Assembly: GCF_000298235.1 (NCBI RefSeq)
Contig: NZ_BAHE01000025.1
Span: forward strand, 27,747 to 91,746
Origin: Gordonia namibiensis NBRC 108229
GTDB lineage: Bacteria > Actinomycetota > Actinomycetes > Mycobacteriales > Mycobacteriaceae
DNA: 64,000 nt
Direction: 5' to 3'
Each line of letters begins with the position of its first letter. Within the stretch, counting starts at the first letter, position 1. Under the pieces are notes generated by a model. That model saw only the letters and a list, made by a program, of their open reading frames with translations, was not told the origin of the DNA and did not search any database. The translations under genes and the position numbers were made by a program. Shown piece by piece: positions 27,091 to 35,645 of the stretch.

Positions 27091-28653
27091 TCAGACGTGC
27101 CGGCCGCTCGCGGTCCAGAACTTCTCGCGGAGAGTGCGTTTGAGGAGCTTGCCGGTCTCGGTGCGGGGCAGGGTGTCCCGGAAGTCGACGCTGCGCGGGC
27201 ATTTGTAGCGGGCGAGCCGGTCCTTGCACCATTCGATGAGTTCGGCGTCGAGGTCGTCGGTGGTGGTCACCGAATCCGCCGTCACCACCAATGCCTTGAC
27301 CTGTTCGCCCCATTCGGGGTCGGGGATGCCGATGACCGCGACGTCGGCCACTGCGGGATGTGCCGACAGCACTCCCTCGATCTCGGCGGGGTAGATGTTC
27401 ACCCCGCCGCTGATGATCATGTCCTTGGCCCGGTCGCAGATGAACAGGTAACCGTCGTCGTCGAGATAGCCGATGTCGCCGATGGTGAACGACCGGCCGC
27501 GGAACGCGGACTTCGTGGTCTCCGGGTCGCCGCGGTACTCGAAGGTCGAGGTCGCCGACTCCAGGTAGACGTTGCCGATCTCGCCGGCCGGGAGTTCGTT
27601 GCCGTCGTCGTCGAGGATGCGTACGGCCATGCCCGCGACCGCGCGACCGACCGTGCCCGGTTTCTCCAGCCAGCGATGGGGTTTGGCGATCGTCGCCGCG
27701 CCCTCCATGCCGCCGTAGGTCTCCCAGATCACCGGGCCCCACCACTCGAACATCTGCTTCTTGATCTCGAGCGGACACGGCGCGGCCGAGTGGGCCACGA
27801 CCTTGAGGCTCGAGTGGTTGTAGCGGTTGCGCACCTCTTCAGGGAGGCGTAGCAACCGGACGAACTGGGTGGGCACCATGTAGGCCGTGGTCACCCGGTG
27901 CTCGTCGATCATCCGCAGTGTGTTCTCGGGGTCGAACTTGCCGCCGATGGCCAATGCCTGGCCGACATTCAGCGCGCCGAGGTAGAAGCCCTGGCAGCCA
28001 CCGTGATTCATGCCGGTCGACACGAGGTGGACGCCGTCGAACGGCAGGAACCGGAACGCGCGACCGAAGGTGGACATCGCGTTCGCGGCCGCCGACGGTT
28101 CGAGCGCGGGGAGTGGACGCAGGACACCCTTGGGCTTCCCGGTGGTGCCCGAAGAATAGGAGATCGCACCGCCGAGGACCCGGTCCTCCGGGAGGGTGTC
28201 GGGGTGAGGGGCGACCAGTTCCTCGTACGGCAGGAACCCCGGGATGTCGCCGCCGACGGCGACCGCCAGCTCGAGCGTCCCCGTGTTGCCGACGTCGCTC
28301 ATCCGATCGGCGAAATCGGGATGGACCGCCACGGCCACCGCTCCGGAGTGTTCGAGGATGTCGGTGAACTCGGCCGCCGACAGCGCGGGATTCAGTGCGA
28401 GATAACGTATGCCCATCTCTGCGCAGGCCAGCTGCCAGATCACCGGATCGACGTCGTTGGGCAGTGCATAGGCGACGATGTCACCGGTGCCCAACCCGTT
28501 CGCGCGTAGGGCGTGTACCAGTCGATGAGCGCTCCCGGTCAACTCGCCGAACGTCAGCGTGCGCCCGCTCGGGGAGGCGACGATCGCCGGCTGGTCGGGA
28601 TGATCCTCGGCGATCCACCAGACCCCGAGCCGGCGGTCCCACGGATGTTCCAC
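27091..28653 (-). CDS. Acyl-CoA synthetase
   Basis: A 520-residue ANL ligase. P-loop ISYSSGTTGKPKGVL, WETYGGMEG, the hinge ICDRAKDMIISGGVNIYPAE and the catalytic lysine in PRTETGKLLKRTL are present. The start is a GTG at 28653, chosen over an ATG nine codons upstream because GGAGGT sits at exactly the right distance (GGAGGTAGACGTG). Operonic with the DUF35 and thiolase genes. Substrate unknown. Confidence 0.87.
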   Translation of the reverse strand: MEHPWDRRLGVWWIAEDHPDQPAIVASPSGRTLTFGELTGSAHRLVHALRANGLGTGDIVAYALPNDVDPVIWQLACAEMGIRYLALNPALSAAEFTDILEHSGAVAVAVHPDFADRMSDVGNTGTLELAVAVGGDIPGFLPYEELVAPHPDTLPEDRVLGGAISYSSGTTGKPKGVLRPLPALEPSAAANAMSTFGRAFRFLPFDGVHLVSTGMNHGGCQGFYLGALNVGQALAIGGKFDPENTLRMIDEHRVTTAYMVPTQFVRLLRLPEEVRNRYNHSSLKVVAHSAAPCPLEIKKQMFEWWGPVIWETYGGMEGAATIAKPHRWLEKPGTVGRAVAGMAVRILDDDGNELPAGEIGNVYLESATSTFEYRGDPETTKSAFRGRSFTIGDIGYLDDDGYLFICDRAKDMIISGGVNIYPAEIEGVLSAHPAVADVAVIGIPDPEWGEQVKALVVTADSVTTTDDLDAELIEWCKDRLARYKCPRSVDFRDTLPRTETGKLLKRTLREKFWTASGRHV

Positions 28654-28715
28654 GTCTACCTCCGTCGGTCTCCGCCGCATGACGGAGTCCGAAATAGTTG
28701 TGTCATTTGTCTGTT

Positions 28716-28852
28716 CAGGTCACCAGGTGGTTTCGATACGGCTCGTCGCAAGCTCCTCGCCTGCTCAACCGGCGGCTGGGGGACGATCGCTCTCCGCCGG
28801 CCGAGTAGGCCCGAGGGGCTACCCGAGGTCCGTATCGAGGTCAGCGGCGTCG
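28716..28852. repeat. Dispersed repeat / terminator-like element after the crotonase gene
   Basis: Read on the minus strand directly after the crotonase stop, 28797-28843 matches the sequence following catC (CCTCGATACGG..CCTCGGGTAGCCCCTCGGGCCTACTCGGCC) with one mismatch over about 45 bp. A TTTCGATACGGCTCGTCG unit lies at about 28730. GC-rich arms (CGGCCGGCGG / CCGCCGG) can pair. Confidence 0.8.
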
Positions 28853-29680
28853 TCACCGATAGGTGGGTGGATCGTTCCGACGGGGCTGCGTGCGCCGGAC
28901 CTCGGCGGGCTGGTTGCCGATGTGGGTGTAGGCCATACCGTTCTGCAGTGCGGCGCTGCGGGTCATGTCGAGGGATTCCCAGATGGCCCGCACGGTGCCC
29001 TGGACCGCGACCGGATTGCGGGCTGCGATCGACGCGGCGATCTCGTGGGCGCGTGACCGCAGGTTCTCGCGATCCACCACCTCGGTGACCAGGCCCAGGC
29101 GCAGGGCGGTCTCGGCCGTGATCCGCTCCTCGGTGCCCATGAGTGCCCACCGCAGGACGTCGCCGAGGGGGACGCCGCGGTTGAGCATGCCGATCGGTTC
29201 GAGGGCCGAGACGATGCCGCCGTTGGCGTGCGGGTCGAAGAACTCGGCGTCGGTGGAGGCGATGATGATGTCGGATTCGTTGAGGAAGTACTGGGCCCCG
29301 CCGGCGGCCATGCCGTGTACGGCGGCGACCACCGGCTTCCACACGCGGTGGTGGATCTTCGGCGACAGCGTGACGCCGGGATCGAAGGTGTTCCACACGT
29401 TGTCCTTGGCGAACCACGAAGTCCCGCCCTTGATGTCGGCACCGGTGGAGAAGGCGCGATCGCCGTTGGCCTGGATCACCACGGCGTGGACGTCGGCGTC
29501 GTCGCGGATCGTTTTCCAGGCCCATTCGATCTCCGCCGCCATCGTGTCGTCGAATGAATTCAGGGCCTCCGGCCGGTTGAGCGTAATGGACGCGACGTGG
29601 TCGTCGGAGACCTCGTACTCGATGGTCGTGAGGGCCCCCGGGGTCGTGGTGGTATCCGAAGCGCCGAATTCAGTGGTCAC
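28853..29680 (-). CDS. Crotonase-fold protein lacking both hydratase glutamates
   Basis: A 275-residue enoyl-CoA hydratase/isomerase-fold protein with both oxyanion-hole regions (DRAFSTGADIK, HGMAAGGA). Aligned to rat enoyl-CoA hydratase, the catalytic E144 and E164 are Y131 and H151, so plain hydration is unlikely; a lyase, decarboxylase, hydrolase or isomerase role is open. GTG start at 29680 with GGGAGA upstream. Single-gene unit, divergent from the large P450/FadE operon and sharing motif E with it. Confidence 0.82.
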   Translation of the reverse strand: MTTEFGASDTTTTPGALTTIEYEVSDDHVASITLNRPEALNSFDDTMAAEIEWAWKTIRDDADVHAVVIQANGDRAFSTGADIKGGTSWFAKDNVWNTFDPGVTLSPKIHHRVWKPVVAAVHGMAAGGAQYFLNESDIIIASTDAEFFDPHANGGIVSALEPIGMLNRGVPLGDVLRWALMGTEERITAETALRLGLVTEVVDRENLRSRAHEIAASIAARNPVAVQGTVRAIWESLDMTRSAALQNGMAYTHIGNQPAEVRRTQPRRNDPPTYR

Positions 29681-29735
29681 AGTGCGTCTCCCGGCCCGCC
29701 CAGACCGGCGGGCGAATTCTCGAGTGTGGCATAAA

Positions 29736-29755
29736 TCATGTAACTCAATGTACTA
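29736..29755 (+). promoter_or_regulatory. Regulon motif E (crotonase / SDR-P450 operon divergent promoter)
   Basis: TCATGTAACTCAATGTACT; core TAACTCAATG at 29741-29750. Shares TGTAACT-N3-TGTACT with motif B. It sits between starts at 29680 and 29797. Confidence 0.5.
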
Positions 29756-29796
29756 TCAATTGGCGTAAGCGCGAAGCTGAATGCTGGGAGCGATGC

Positions 29797-30699
29797 ATGG
29801 GGAGTCTGGACGGCCGCGTGGCCATCATCACCGGGGCGGGGCGCGGGATCGGACGGGAGCACGCGCTTCTGTTCGCCCGGGAGGGTGCGGAGGTCGTCGT
29901 CAACGATCTCGGCGGCTCGCGTGACGGCAGTGGTGCAGACGCCTCCGCCGCGCAACAGGTGGTCGAGGAGATCCAGGCGCTCGGCGGCAAGGCGGTCGCC
30001 AATCATGACGACGTCGCCTCCTGGCAGGGGGCGGAGTCGCTGATCAACACCGCCGTCGAGTCCTTCGGTGACCTGCACGTCCTGGTCAACAACGCCGGCA
30101 TTCTGCGCGACCGGACCGTCGTCAACATGTCCGAGGATGAATGGGACGCGGTCATCAACGTCCACCTCAAGGGGCATTTCGCTCCTCTGCAGCATGCCGC
30201 CGCCTATTGGCGCGGGCGCTCCAAGGTCGAACCGGGCGTCAGGCGCGCGGTCATCAACACCAGTTCCACCTCGGGTCTCTTCGGTCAGCCCGGTCAGGTC
30301 AACTACGGCGCGGCCAAGATGGGCATCGCCGCGATGACGATGATCGCCGCCGGGGAGCTCGCCCGCTACGACGTCCGCGTCAACGCCATCGCCCCCGCCG
30401 CGCTCACGCGTCTCACGGCCGGTCTGCCCGGCGTACCCGATCCGGAGAAGGGTGAGCAGGCCGGGCCGATGGATTCCGCCAACGTCTCACCGTTCGTGGG
30501 ATACCTGGGAACCGAGAACTGTCCGATCACCGGACGGGTCTTCTTCGTCATGGGCAACAAGGTCAAGCTGTTCCAGCCGTGGGCGATCATCGACTCCATC
30601 GAGAAGCCCGGTGACGAGCGTTGGACGATCGCCGAGCTCGAGACCGAGGCCGCCCGACTGGCAACCGTTCCCTTCGACCTCGGGAACTGGCGGGACTGA
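29797..30699 (+). CDS. SDR, FabG/MFE2-type 3-hydroxyacyl-CoA dehydrogenase-like
   Basis: A 300-residue short-chain dehydrogenase resembling the dehydrogenase part of peroxisomal multifunctional enzyme 2. Cofactor motif TGAGRGIGREHALLFAREGA, NNAG, and catalytic Ser, Tyr and Lys in INTSSTSGLFGQPGQVNYGAAK. It most likely oxidises a 3-hydroxyacyl-CoA. ATG 29797. First gene of a nine-gene plus-strand run ending at 41050 with mostly 4-bp overlaps after the P450. Confidence 0.85.
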   Translation: MGSLDGRVAIITGAGRGIGREHALLFAREGAEVVVNDLGGSRDGSGADASAAQQVVEEIQALGGKAVANHDDVASWQGAESLINTAVESFGDLHVLVNNAGILRDRTVVNMSEDEWDAVINVHLKGHFAPLQHAAAYWRGRSKVEPGVRRAVINTSSTSGLFGQPGQVNYGAAKMGIAAMTMIAAGELARYDVRVNAIAPAALTRLTAGLPGVPDPEKGEQAGPMDSANVSPFVGYLGTENCPITGRVFFVMGNKVKLFQPWAIIDSIEKPGDERWTIAELETEAARLATVPFDLGNWRD

Positions 30700-30758
30700 C
30701 CTGGCGGACCGCGAGGTCGGTCTTCCGCCCACAGCAGGCAACGAAAGGTGAACATCCC

Positions 30759-31997
30759 ATGACCAGCGTCGCAACCCCGACCATGTCGGTGACCAACCTG
30801 GCCGATCCGGTGATGTACTACAACCCGTACCCGCGGTACGCCTACCTCCGTGAGAACGAGCCCGTCTCCCGACTCAAGGCCCCGATGATGGTGCGCGGCA
30901 CCGGGTACATGGTGACCCGGCACGCCGATGTGCAGGCGCTGCACACCGACGAACGCTTCTCCACCGATTCGATGCGCTACGGCGGCGCGGCGCGTTTCAA
31001 TTGGATGCTGCCGCAGACCCTCAAGCTGCTCAGCGAGACGATGGTCTTCAAGGACGACCCGGAGCACAAGCGTCTCCGCACGCTCGTGCACAAGGCGTTC
31101 ACCCCGAAACTCGTTGCGGGGATGAGTGATCAGGTCACCGACATCGCGAATCAGCTGGCAGACGAGTTGGCCCGGAAGAAGGATGTCGACCTGGTCGACG
31201 ACTATGCGGTCGAACTTCCGTTGCGGGTGATCTCCTCGATGCTCGGTGTCAACGACGCCGACCGCGCGGAGTTCCATGACCTGGTCAACAAGATGACCGA
31301 GGACTCGGGCGGTGGTCCGATCGGCATGATCCGCCGCATGCCCGTCGCCAACAAACTGCTCGAGTTCATCCAGCATCTCGCCGACGAGGCACGTTCCCAC
31401 CCCGACGACAACGTGATCTCGGCGATCGTCGAGGCCCGCGAGGACGGCGATCGCCTGACCGATCGTGAAGTCCTCGGCATGATCTTCCTGCTCCTGCTGG
31501 CCGGCCACGACACGACGTCGAACCTGATCAGCAGCAGCGCACTGGCCCTGGTGCGCAACCCGGATCAGCTCGAGGCGCTCCGCGACGACGAGGCGCTGTG
31601 GCCCACCGCCATCGAGGAGTTGCTGCGGTACACGACTCCGGTGGCGTGTGCCGCTCCGCGCATCGCGATCGAGGACCTCGAGTTCGCCGGTACCCACATC
31701 CCGCGGGGCAGCCAGGTGGTCGGCATGATCATCTCCGCCAACCGCGACAAAGAGGTGTACGACGATCCGGAATCGCTGGACCTGGCGCGCTTCCCGAACA
31801 AGCACATGTCCTTCGCCTTCGGCGCCCACTACTGCCTCGGGCATCACCTGGCCCGCCTCGAAGGCCGTGTCGCCCTGCGCACCCTGATCGAGCGGTTCCC
31901 CTCCCTCGAGGTGACCGTCCCCGACACCGATCTGCGGTTCAAGGCGACACTGTCGCTGCGCGGCCTGAAGTCGTTGCCGATGCGCGTGGGTGGGTGA
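30759..31997 (+). CDS. Cytochrome P450
   Basis: A 412-residue soluble class I P450. I-helix LLAGHDTTSN, ExxR in EELLRY, and heme-binding FGAHYCLGHHLAR with cysteine about C359. ATG 30759 with AAAGGTG upstream; an in-frame reading from 30621 overlaps the SDR. It would hydroxylate the hydrophobic pathway substrate using the ferredoxin at 13235 or another redox pair. CYP family not assigned. Confidence 0.93.
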   Translation: MTSVATPTMSVTNLADPVMYYNPYPRYAYLRENEPVSRLKAPMMVRGTGYMVTRHADVQALHTDERFSTDSMRYGGAARFNWMLPQTLKLLSETMVFKDDPEHKRLRTLVHKAFTPKLVAGMSDQVTDIANQLADELARKKDVDLVDDYAVELPLRVISSMLGVNDADRAEFHDLVNKMTEDSGGGPIGMIRRMPVANKLLEFIQHLADEARSHPDDNVISAIVEAREDGDRLTDREVLGMIFLLLLAGHDTTSNLISSSALALVRNPDQLEALRDDEALWPTAIEELLRYTTPVACAAPRIAIEDLEFAGTHIPRGSQVVGMIISANRDKEVYDDPESLDLARFPNKHMSFAFGAHYCLGHHLARLEGRVALRTLIERFPSLEVTVPDTDLRFKATLSLRGLKSLPMRVGG

Positions 31998-32002
31998 CCC
32001 GG

Positions 32003-33313
32003 ATGACCCAGACCTCCACGAAAACCGCTGACGCCGACTTCGACCATCCGATCAAGGACGAGGACATCGAGAAGGCGAAACTGCTTCTCGGACTAGAGGC
32101 TCCGAAGAGCATCGACGAGTTCTATTCTGTCGCAACGCCGGACGCGCTGCGGAACTTCACCCGCGCCTACGGTGACGACAACCCGCTGTACACCGACGCC
32201 GCCTACGGTGCACGGACGCGGTGGGGCAGCCAGATCGCGCCGCCGATGATGCCTATTGCGTTGTCCCGCAGGATGCTCGGCGACCCGATCCCCGAGGACA
32301 TCCGTGAGGCCACCAAACGGTTGTTCTCCGGTGTCCATCTCTTCGTCTCCGGGCAGACCACCGAGTGGTACCGCCCGATCCTGCCGGGTGATGAGCTCTA
32401 CGGTTTCGGCGGACTCGAATCGATCGAGGAGAAGACCAGCGAATTCGCCGGTCGCTCGGTGATCCGCGTCCTGCGCACCGTGCGCATCAACCAGCGTGCC
32501 GAGGTCGTCTCCATCGACCGCGTCATCCTCATCGCCACCGAGCGCAAGAAGTCGCGTGAGCGAGGCAAGAACATGAGCATCCAACCGGCGTCGTACACCG
32601 ATGAGCAGATCGCCGAGATCGACGCGATCTACGCGGCCGAAGGCCCTCGGGGCGCGGAGAAGCGCTGGTTCGAGGATGTGGAGGTCGGGGAGAAGCTGCG
32701 ACCGATGGCCAAGGGGCCGCTGACCCTGACCGACGTCATCTGCTTCCATTCCGGCGGTTACGGTTTCGCGCCGTATGGGATCGCCCACGGCCGGCTCGGC
32801 TACGAGAACCGGCAGCGAAAGCCCAAGTTCTACATCAAGAACCAGGCCGGCATCCCCGACGTCGCGCAGCGACTCCACTGGGAGAACGAGTGGTCGCAGT
32901 CCATCGGCAACCCGATGGCCTACGACTACGGCGTGACCCGAGAGTGCTGGCTCACCCACTTCGTCACCGACTGGATGGGCGACGACGGGTGGCTGGTCCG
33001 CCAGCACGACGAGATGCGCAAGTTCAACTACATCGGTGACACTCAGATCATCACCGGCGAGGTCGCCGGCAAACGGGTCGTCGACGGTGTCGGCCACGTC
33101 GACCTCGAGTTCCGCGCCACCAATCAGCGCGGCGAGGTCACCGCACCGGCGACCGCAACCGTCGCGCTGCCCAGCCGTGAGCACGGTCCGGTCCTCCTGC
33201 CGAAGCCGTCGGAGTCGTTGGAGCGCAGCGCCATCGAGATGATGGGCCGCCACCGGGAACTCTTCTACAGCAGCGGTTCGGGGGACACCGGTTCGGGACG
33301 GGCGGGTCGGTGA
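32003..33313 (+). CDS. Fused double-hotdog (FAS1-like dehydratase + MaoC-like) protein
   Basis: A 436-residue paralogue of the protein at 21776-23020 with the same two-hotdog layout. The first domain has AYGDDNPLY (D58/D59): Asp kept, His replaced by Y63. The C-terminal half has DYG-x2-RE-x-WLTH and FNYIGDT. ATG 32003 chosen; GTG 31994 would overlap the P450 stop (GTGA). Its TGA overlaps the next gene's GTG. Presumed enoyl-CoA hydratase step, catalytic residues unresolved. Confidence 0.8.
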   Translation: MTQTSTKTADADFDHPIKDEDIEKAKLLLGLEAPKSIDEFYSVATPDALRNFTRAYGDDNPLYTDAAYGARTRWGSQIAPPMMPIALSRRMLGDPIPEDIREATKRLFSGVHLFVSGQTTEWYRPILPGDELYGFGGLESIEEKTSEFAGRSVIRVLRTVRINQRAEVVSIDRVILIATERKKSRERGKNMSIQPASYTDEQIAEIDAIYAAEGPRGAEKRWFEDVEVGEKLRPMAKGPLTLTDVICFHSGGYGFAPYGIAHGRLGYENRQRKPKFYIKNQAGIPDVAQRLHWENEWSQSIGNPMAYDYGVTRECWLTHFVTDWMGDDGWLVRQHDEMRKFNYIGDTQIITGEVAGKRVVDGVGHVDLEFRATNQRGEVTAPATATVALPSREHGPVLLPKPSESLERSAIEMMGRHRELFYSSGSGDTGSGRAGR

Positions 33314-34173
33314 CCGCATCGGTGAACGGCACCGCCGGGATCGCGGAGCTCGCCGCACGACGCGGTGGGAGGGTGATCGGCACCGGAACCGAGGTCGTCG
33401 CGGCGTCGGTCGTCGACCGCGTCGGTCTGGTGATCCTCGACCGCTCGGAGCGGCGCAATGCGCTGCATCCGGGAATGTACGAGGCGGTGCCGCGGCTGCT
33501 GGTGGAGTTCGCCGCGGACCCCGAGATCGGGTGCGTCCTGATCACCGGTGCCGGCACCACGTTCTGTGCCGGTGGGGACGTGCGCCGCAAGGTGGAGAAA
33601 GCGGGCGGCACCGTCGAGGAGCGGGCGGCCGGGCTCACCCACAACGCCCGGATCTCCACGCTCCTGCACGACATGCCCAAGGTCACCGTCGCGGCGCTTC
33701 CCGGTGCCGCCGTGGGGGCCGGCCTGTCTATCGCCCTGTCGACCGACCTCCGGATCGCGGCGTCGTCGGCGAAGCTGGTCGCCGGGTGGGGTGACCTGGC
33801 GTTCTCCGGCGACTTCGGCGGAACCTGGTTCCTCACACGGCTGTTGGGTCGGTCCCGGGCGATGGAGTTCCTGGTCTCCGGTGAGCCGATGTTCGCGCCG
33901 CAGGCCCGGGACTGGGGCCTGGTCAACCGCGTGGTGTCCGACGCCGAGTTCGCCGAGGCGGCCCTCGACTGGGCGACGAAGATCGCCGCGGGGCCCCGGC
34001 AGGCCTGGGCCGCGACGAAGGGCAACGTGCTGCGCGCGGCCGAGATGAGTTTGTCCGAAGCGCTCCCGCTGGAGAGCGAACAAATGGTGAGATCGGGTAT
34101 GACCGACGAGCACAAGGCTGCGGTGCGTGCCTGGATGGAACGGGCGGCCGCGCGCAGTCGGGAGGGTCGATGA
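33310..34173 (+). CDS. Crotonase-fold protein, PaaG/isomerase-like
   Basis: A 287-residue crotonase. Oxyanion motifs are TTFCAGGDV and PGAAVGAG. The two hydratase glutamates are S140 and W160, while D168 in SGDFGGTWFL matches the Asp-x-Gly-Gly of PaaG-type delta3-delta2 isomerases. Isomerisation of a double bond in an acyl-CoA therefore fits better than hydration (inference). GTG start overlaps the upstream stop; its own stop overlaps the kinase-like gene (ATGA). Confidence 0.8.
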   Translation: MTASVNGTAGIAELAARRGGRVIGTGTEVVAASVVDRVGLVILDRSERRNALHPGMYEAVPRLLVEFAADPEIGCVLITGAGTTFCAGGDVRRKVEKAGGTVEERAAGLTHNARISTLLHDMPKVTVAALPGAAVGAGLSIALSTDLRIAASSAKLVAGWGDLAFSGDFGGTWFLTRLLGRSRAMEFLVSGEPMFAPQARDWGLVNRVVSDAEFAEAALDWATKIAAGPRQAWAATKGNVLRAAEMSLSEALPLESEQMVRSGMTDEHKAAVRAWMERAAARSREGR

Positions 34174-35645
34174 CGGCAGTCGAGGTGACCGAGAAGACGT
34201 CCTCGGGGAGAAAGACCGCCGATGCGTCGAAGCGGACGCCGAAGGGGCTGCCCGAGGAGTTGCGGTCGTGGATCGTCGACGTGACCGGCGCCCGGGACAT
34301 CACCACTCGGCAGGTGCCCGGCGGTGCGAGTCGCCAGGCATGGTTCGTCGACGTCCGCGGCGGCACCGGGGACAGCAGTGTCGAACTGTTCCTGCGGTAC
34401 GACCCCCGGGAACCCAAGCCGGGCAGCGCGTTCCACCCACTGCCGGTGGAAGCCGAGATCATGTCGGCCCTCAACCGTGCCGGCGCCTGCGTCCCGTGCG
34501 TCGTCGCCGCCCACCCGACCCTGCAGGCGGTCCTGCTCGAGCGTGTCGGCGGCGAGACCTGGTTCTACCTGATCAAGGGCCCCGACGAGCAGGTGGCCGT
34601 CGCCCGCGACTTCATCGGCAAGCTGGCCGCGATCCATCGCATCGACCCGCGCGACCTCGACATCCCGTCGCTCGGCCCGGTGAAGTCGGTGTCGGAACAC
34701 CTCGACGACGAGCTCGCCGGCATCCGCACGCGAATGGGACGTAAGTCGGCGCCGGCACCGTTGCTCGCGTTCTGCGTCGACTGGCTCGAACGCAACAAGC
34801 CCGTCTACGACGGCCCACCCGTTCTGGTGCAGGGCGACACCGGCCCCGGCAACTTCATGTACGCCGACGGCGAGGTCACCGCGGTCGTGGACTGGGAACT
34901 GGCACATCTCGGCGACCCGATGGACGACATCGCGTGGCTCTCGCTCCGCAGCGCGCAGGATCCGTTCACGCACTTCCCCGATCGTCTCGCCGAGTACGAG
35001 AAGCTGACCGGGAACACCATCGACGTCCAGCGGGTCTGGTATTACCGACTGCTGGCTGAGGCCAAGATGTCGACGTTCCACGACGGTGCCGACGATCGCC
35101 GGGGCGCTCTCGTGGTCGGTTCCCCCGATGCCGGGAACAGCATGATCTACGGGATGTTCCACCGGCGACTCCAGATCGAGGCACTCGGACATGCTGCGGG
35201 ACTGGACATGTCCCGACTCGACTTCGCGCCGGAACCGGGCGACGACGGAAACCAGCACGTCTTCGAGGTGACGCTCGAGGTGCTGCGAGCCGCCGCCAAG
35301 CAGGCCGGCGACCCACTCGCCGCACGCTGGACCAAGGGAGCCGCGCGACTGGTGAAGTACCTCAAGGAATGCGACCGGATCGGCGACGATCTCGACACCG
35401 ACGAACGTGCCGAACTAGCAACACTTCTCGGGCACGAGCCGTCGAGCATCGAGACCGGTCGCGCCGAATTGGCCCGTCGCACCATCGAGGGAACGATCGA
35501 TGTCGGCGTCTACGTCGCACAGATGTGGCGATCGGTCCAGCGCGACGACTACCTGATGCGGATCGCCTCGGGTGCGCTCTACGAACGCACGTGGCCGCCG
35601 CTCACCGACGACAGACAACAAGACCGAGACCGGGAGCCGCAATGA
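34170..35645 (+). CDS. APH-fold acyl-CoA kinase-like protein (ACAD10/LvaA type)
   Basis: A 491-residue aminoglycoside-phosphotransferase-fold protein. Brenner-type loop is VQGDTGPGN (D223, N228; the usual His is Q221) and the metal motif is VVDWELAHLGDP (D241), a variant typical of the ACAD10/11 and LvaA kinases that phosphorylate 4-hydroxyacyl-CoA. Residues about 360-480 are an extra helical domain (ERAELATLLG, AELARRTIEG) that may equal the small LvaB partner. It overlaps the fused acyl-CoA dehydrogenase gene by 4 bp, matching the lva kinase/dehydrogenase pairing. Substrate is inferred. Confidence 0.75.
   Translation: MTAVEVTEKTSSGRKTADASKRTPKGLPEELRSWIVDVTGARDITTRQVPGGASRQAWFVDVRGGTGDSSVELFLRYDPREPKPGSAFHPLPVEAEIMSALNRAGACVPCVVAAHPTLQAVLLERVGGETWFYLIKGPDEQVAVARDFIGKLAAIHRIDPRDLDIPSLGPVKSVSEHLDDELAGIRTRMGRKSAPAPLLAFCVDWLERNKPVYDGPPVLVQGDTGPGNFMYADGEVTAVVDWELAHLGDPMDDIAWLSLRSAQDPFTHFPDRLAEYEKLTGNTIDVQRVWYYRLLAEAKMSTFHDGADDRRGALVVGSPDAGNSMIYGMFHRRLQIEALGHAAGLDMSRLDFAPEPGDDGNQHVFEVTLEVLRAAAKQAGDPLAARWTKGAARLVKYLKECDRIGDDLDTDERAELATLLGHEPSSIETGRAELARRTIEGTIDVGVYVAQMWRSVQRDDYLMRIASGALYERTWPPLTDDRQQDRDREPQ

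Noticed and set aside
33138..35258. 706-codon minus-strand frame
   Set aside because: High-GC antisense shadow of the crotonase and kinase genes; low-complexity Arg/Pro/Ser composition and no domain.
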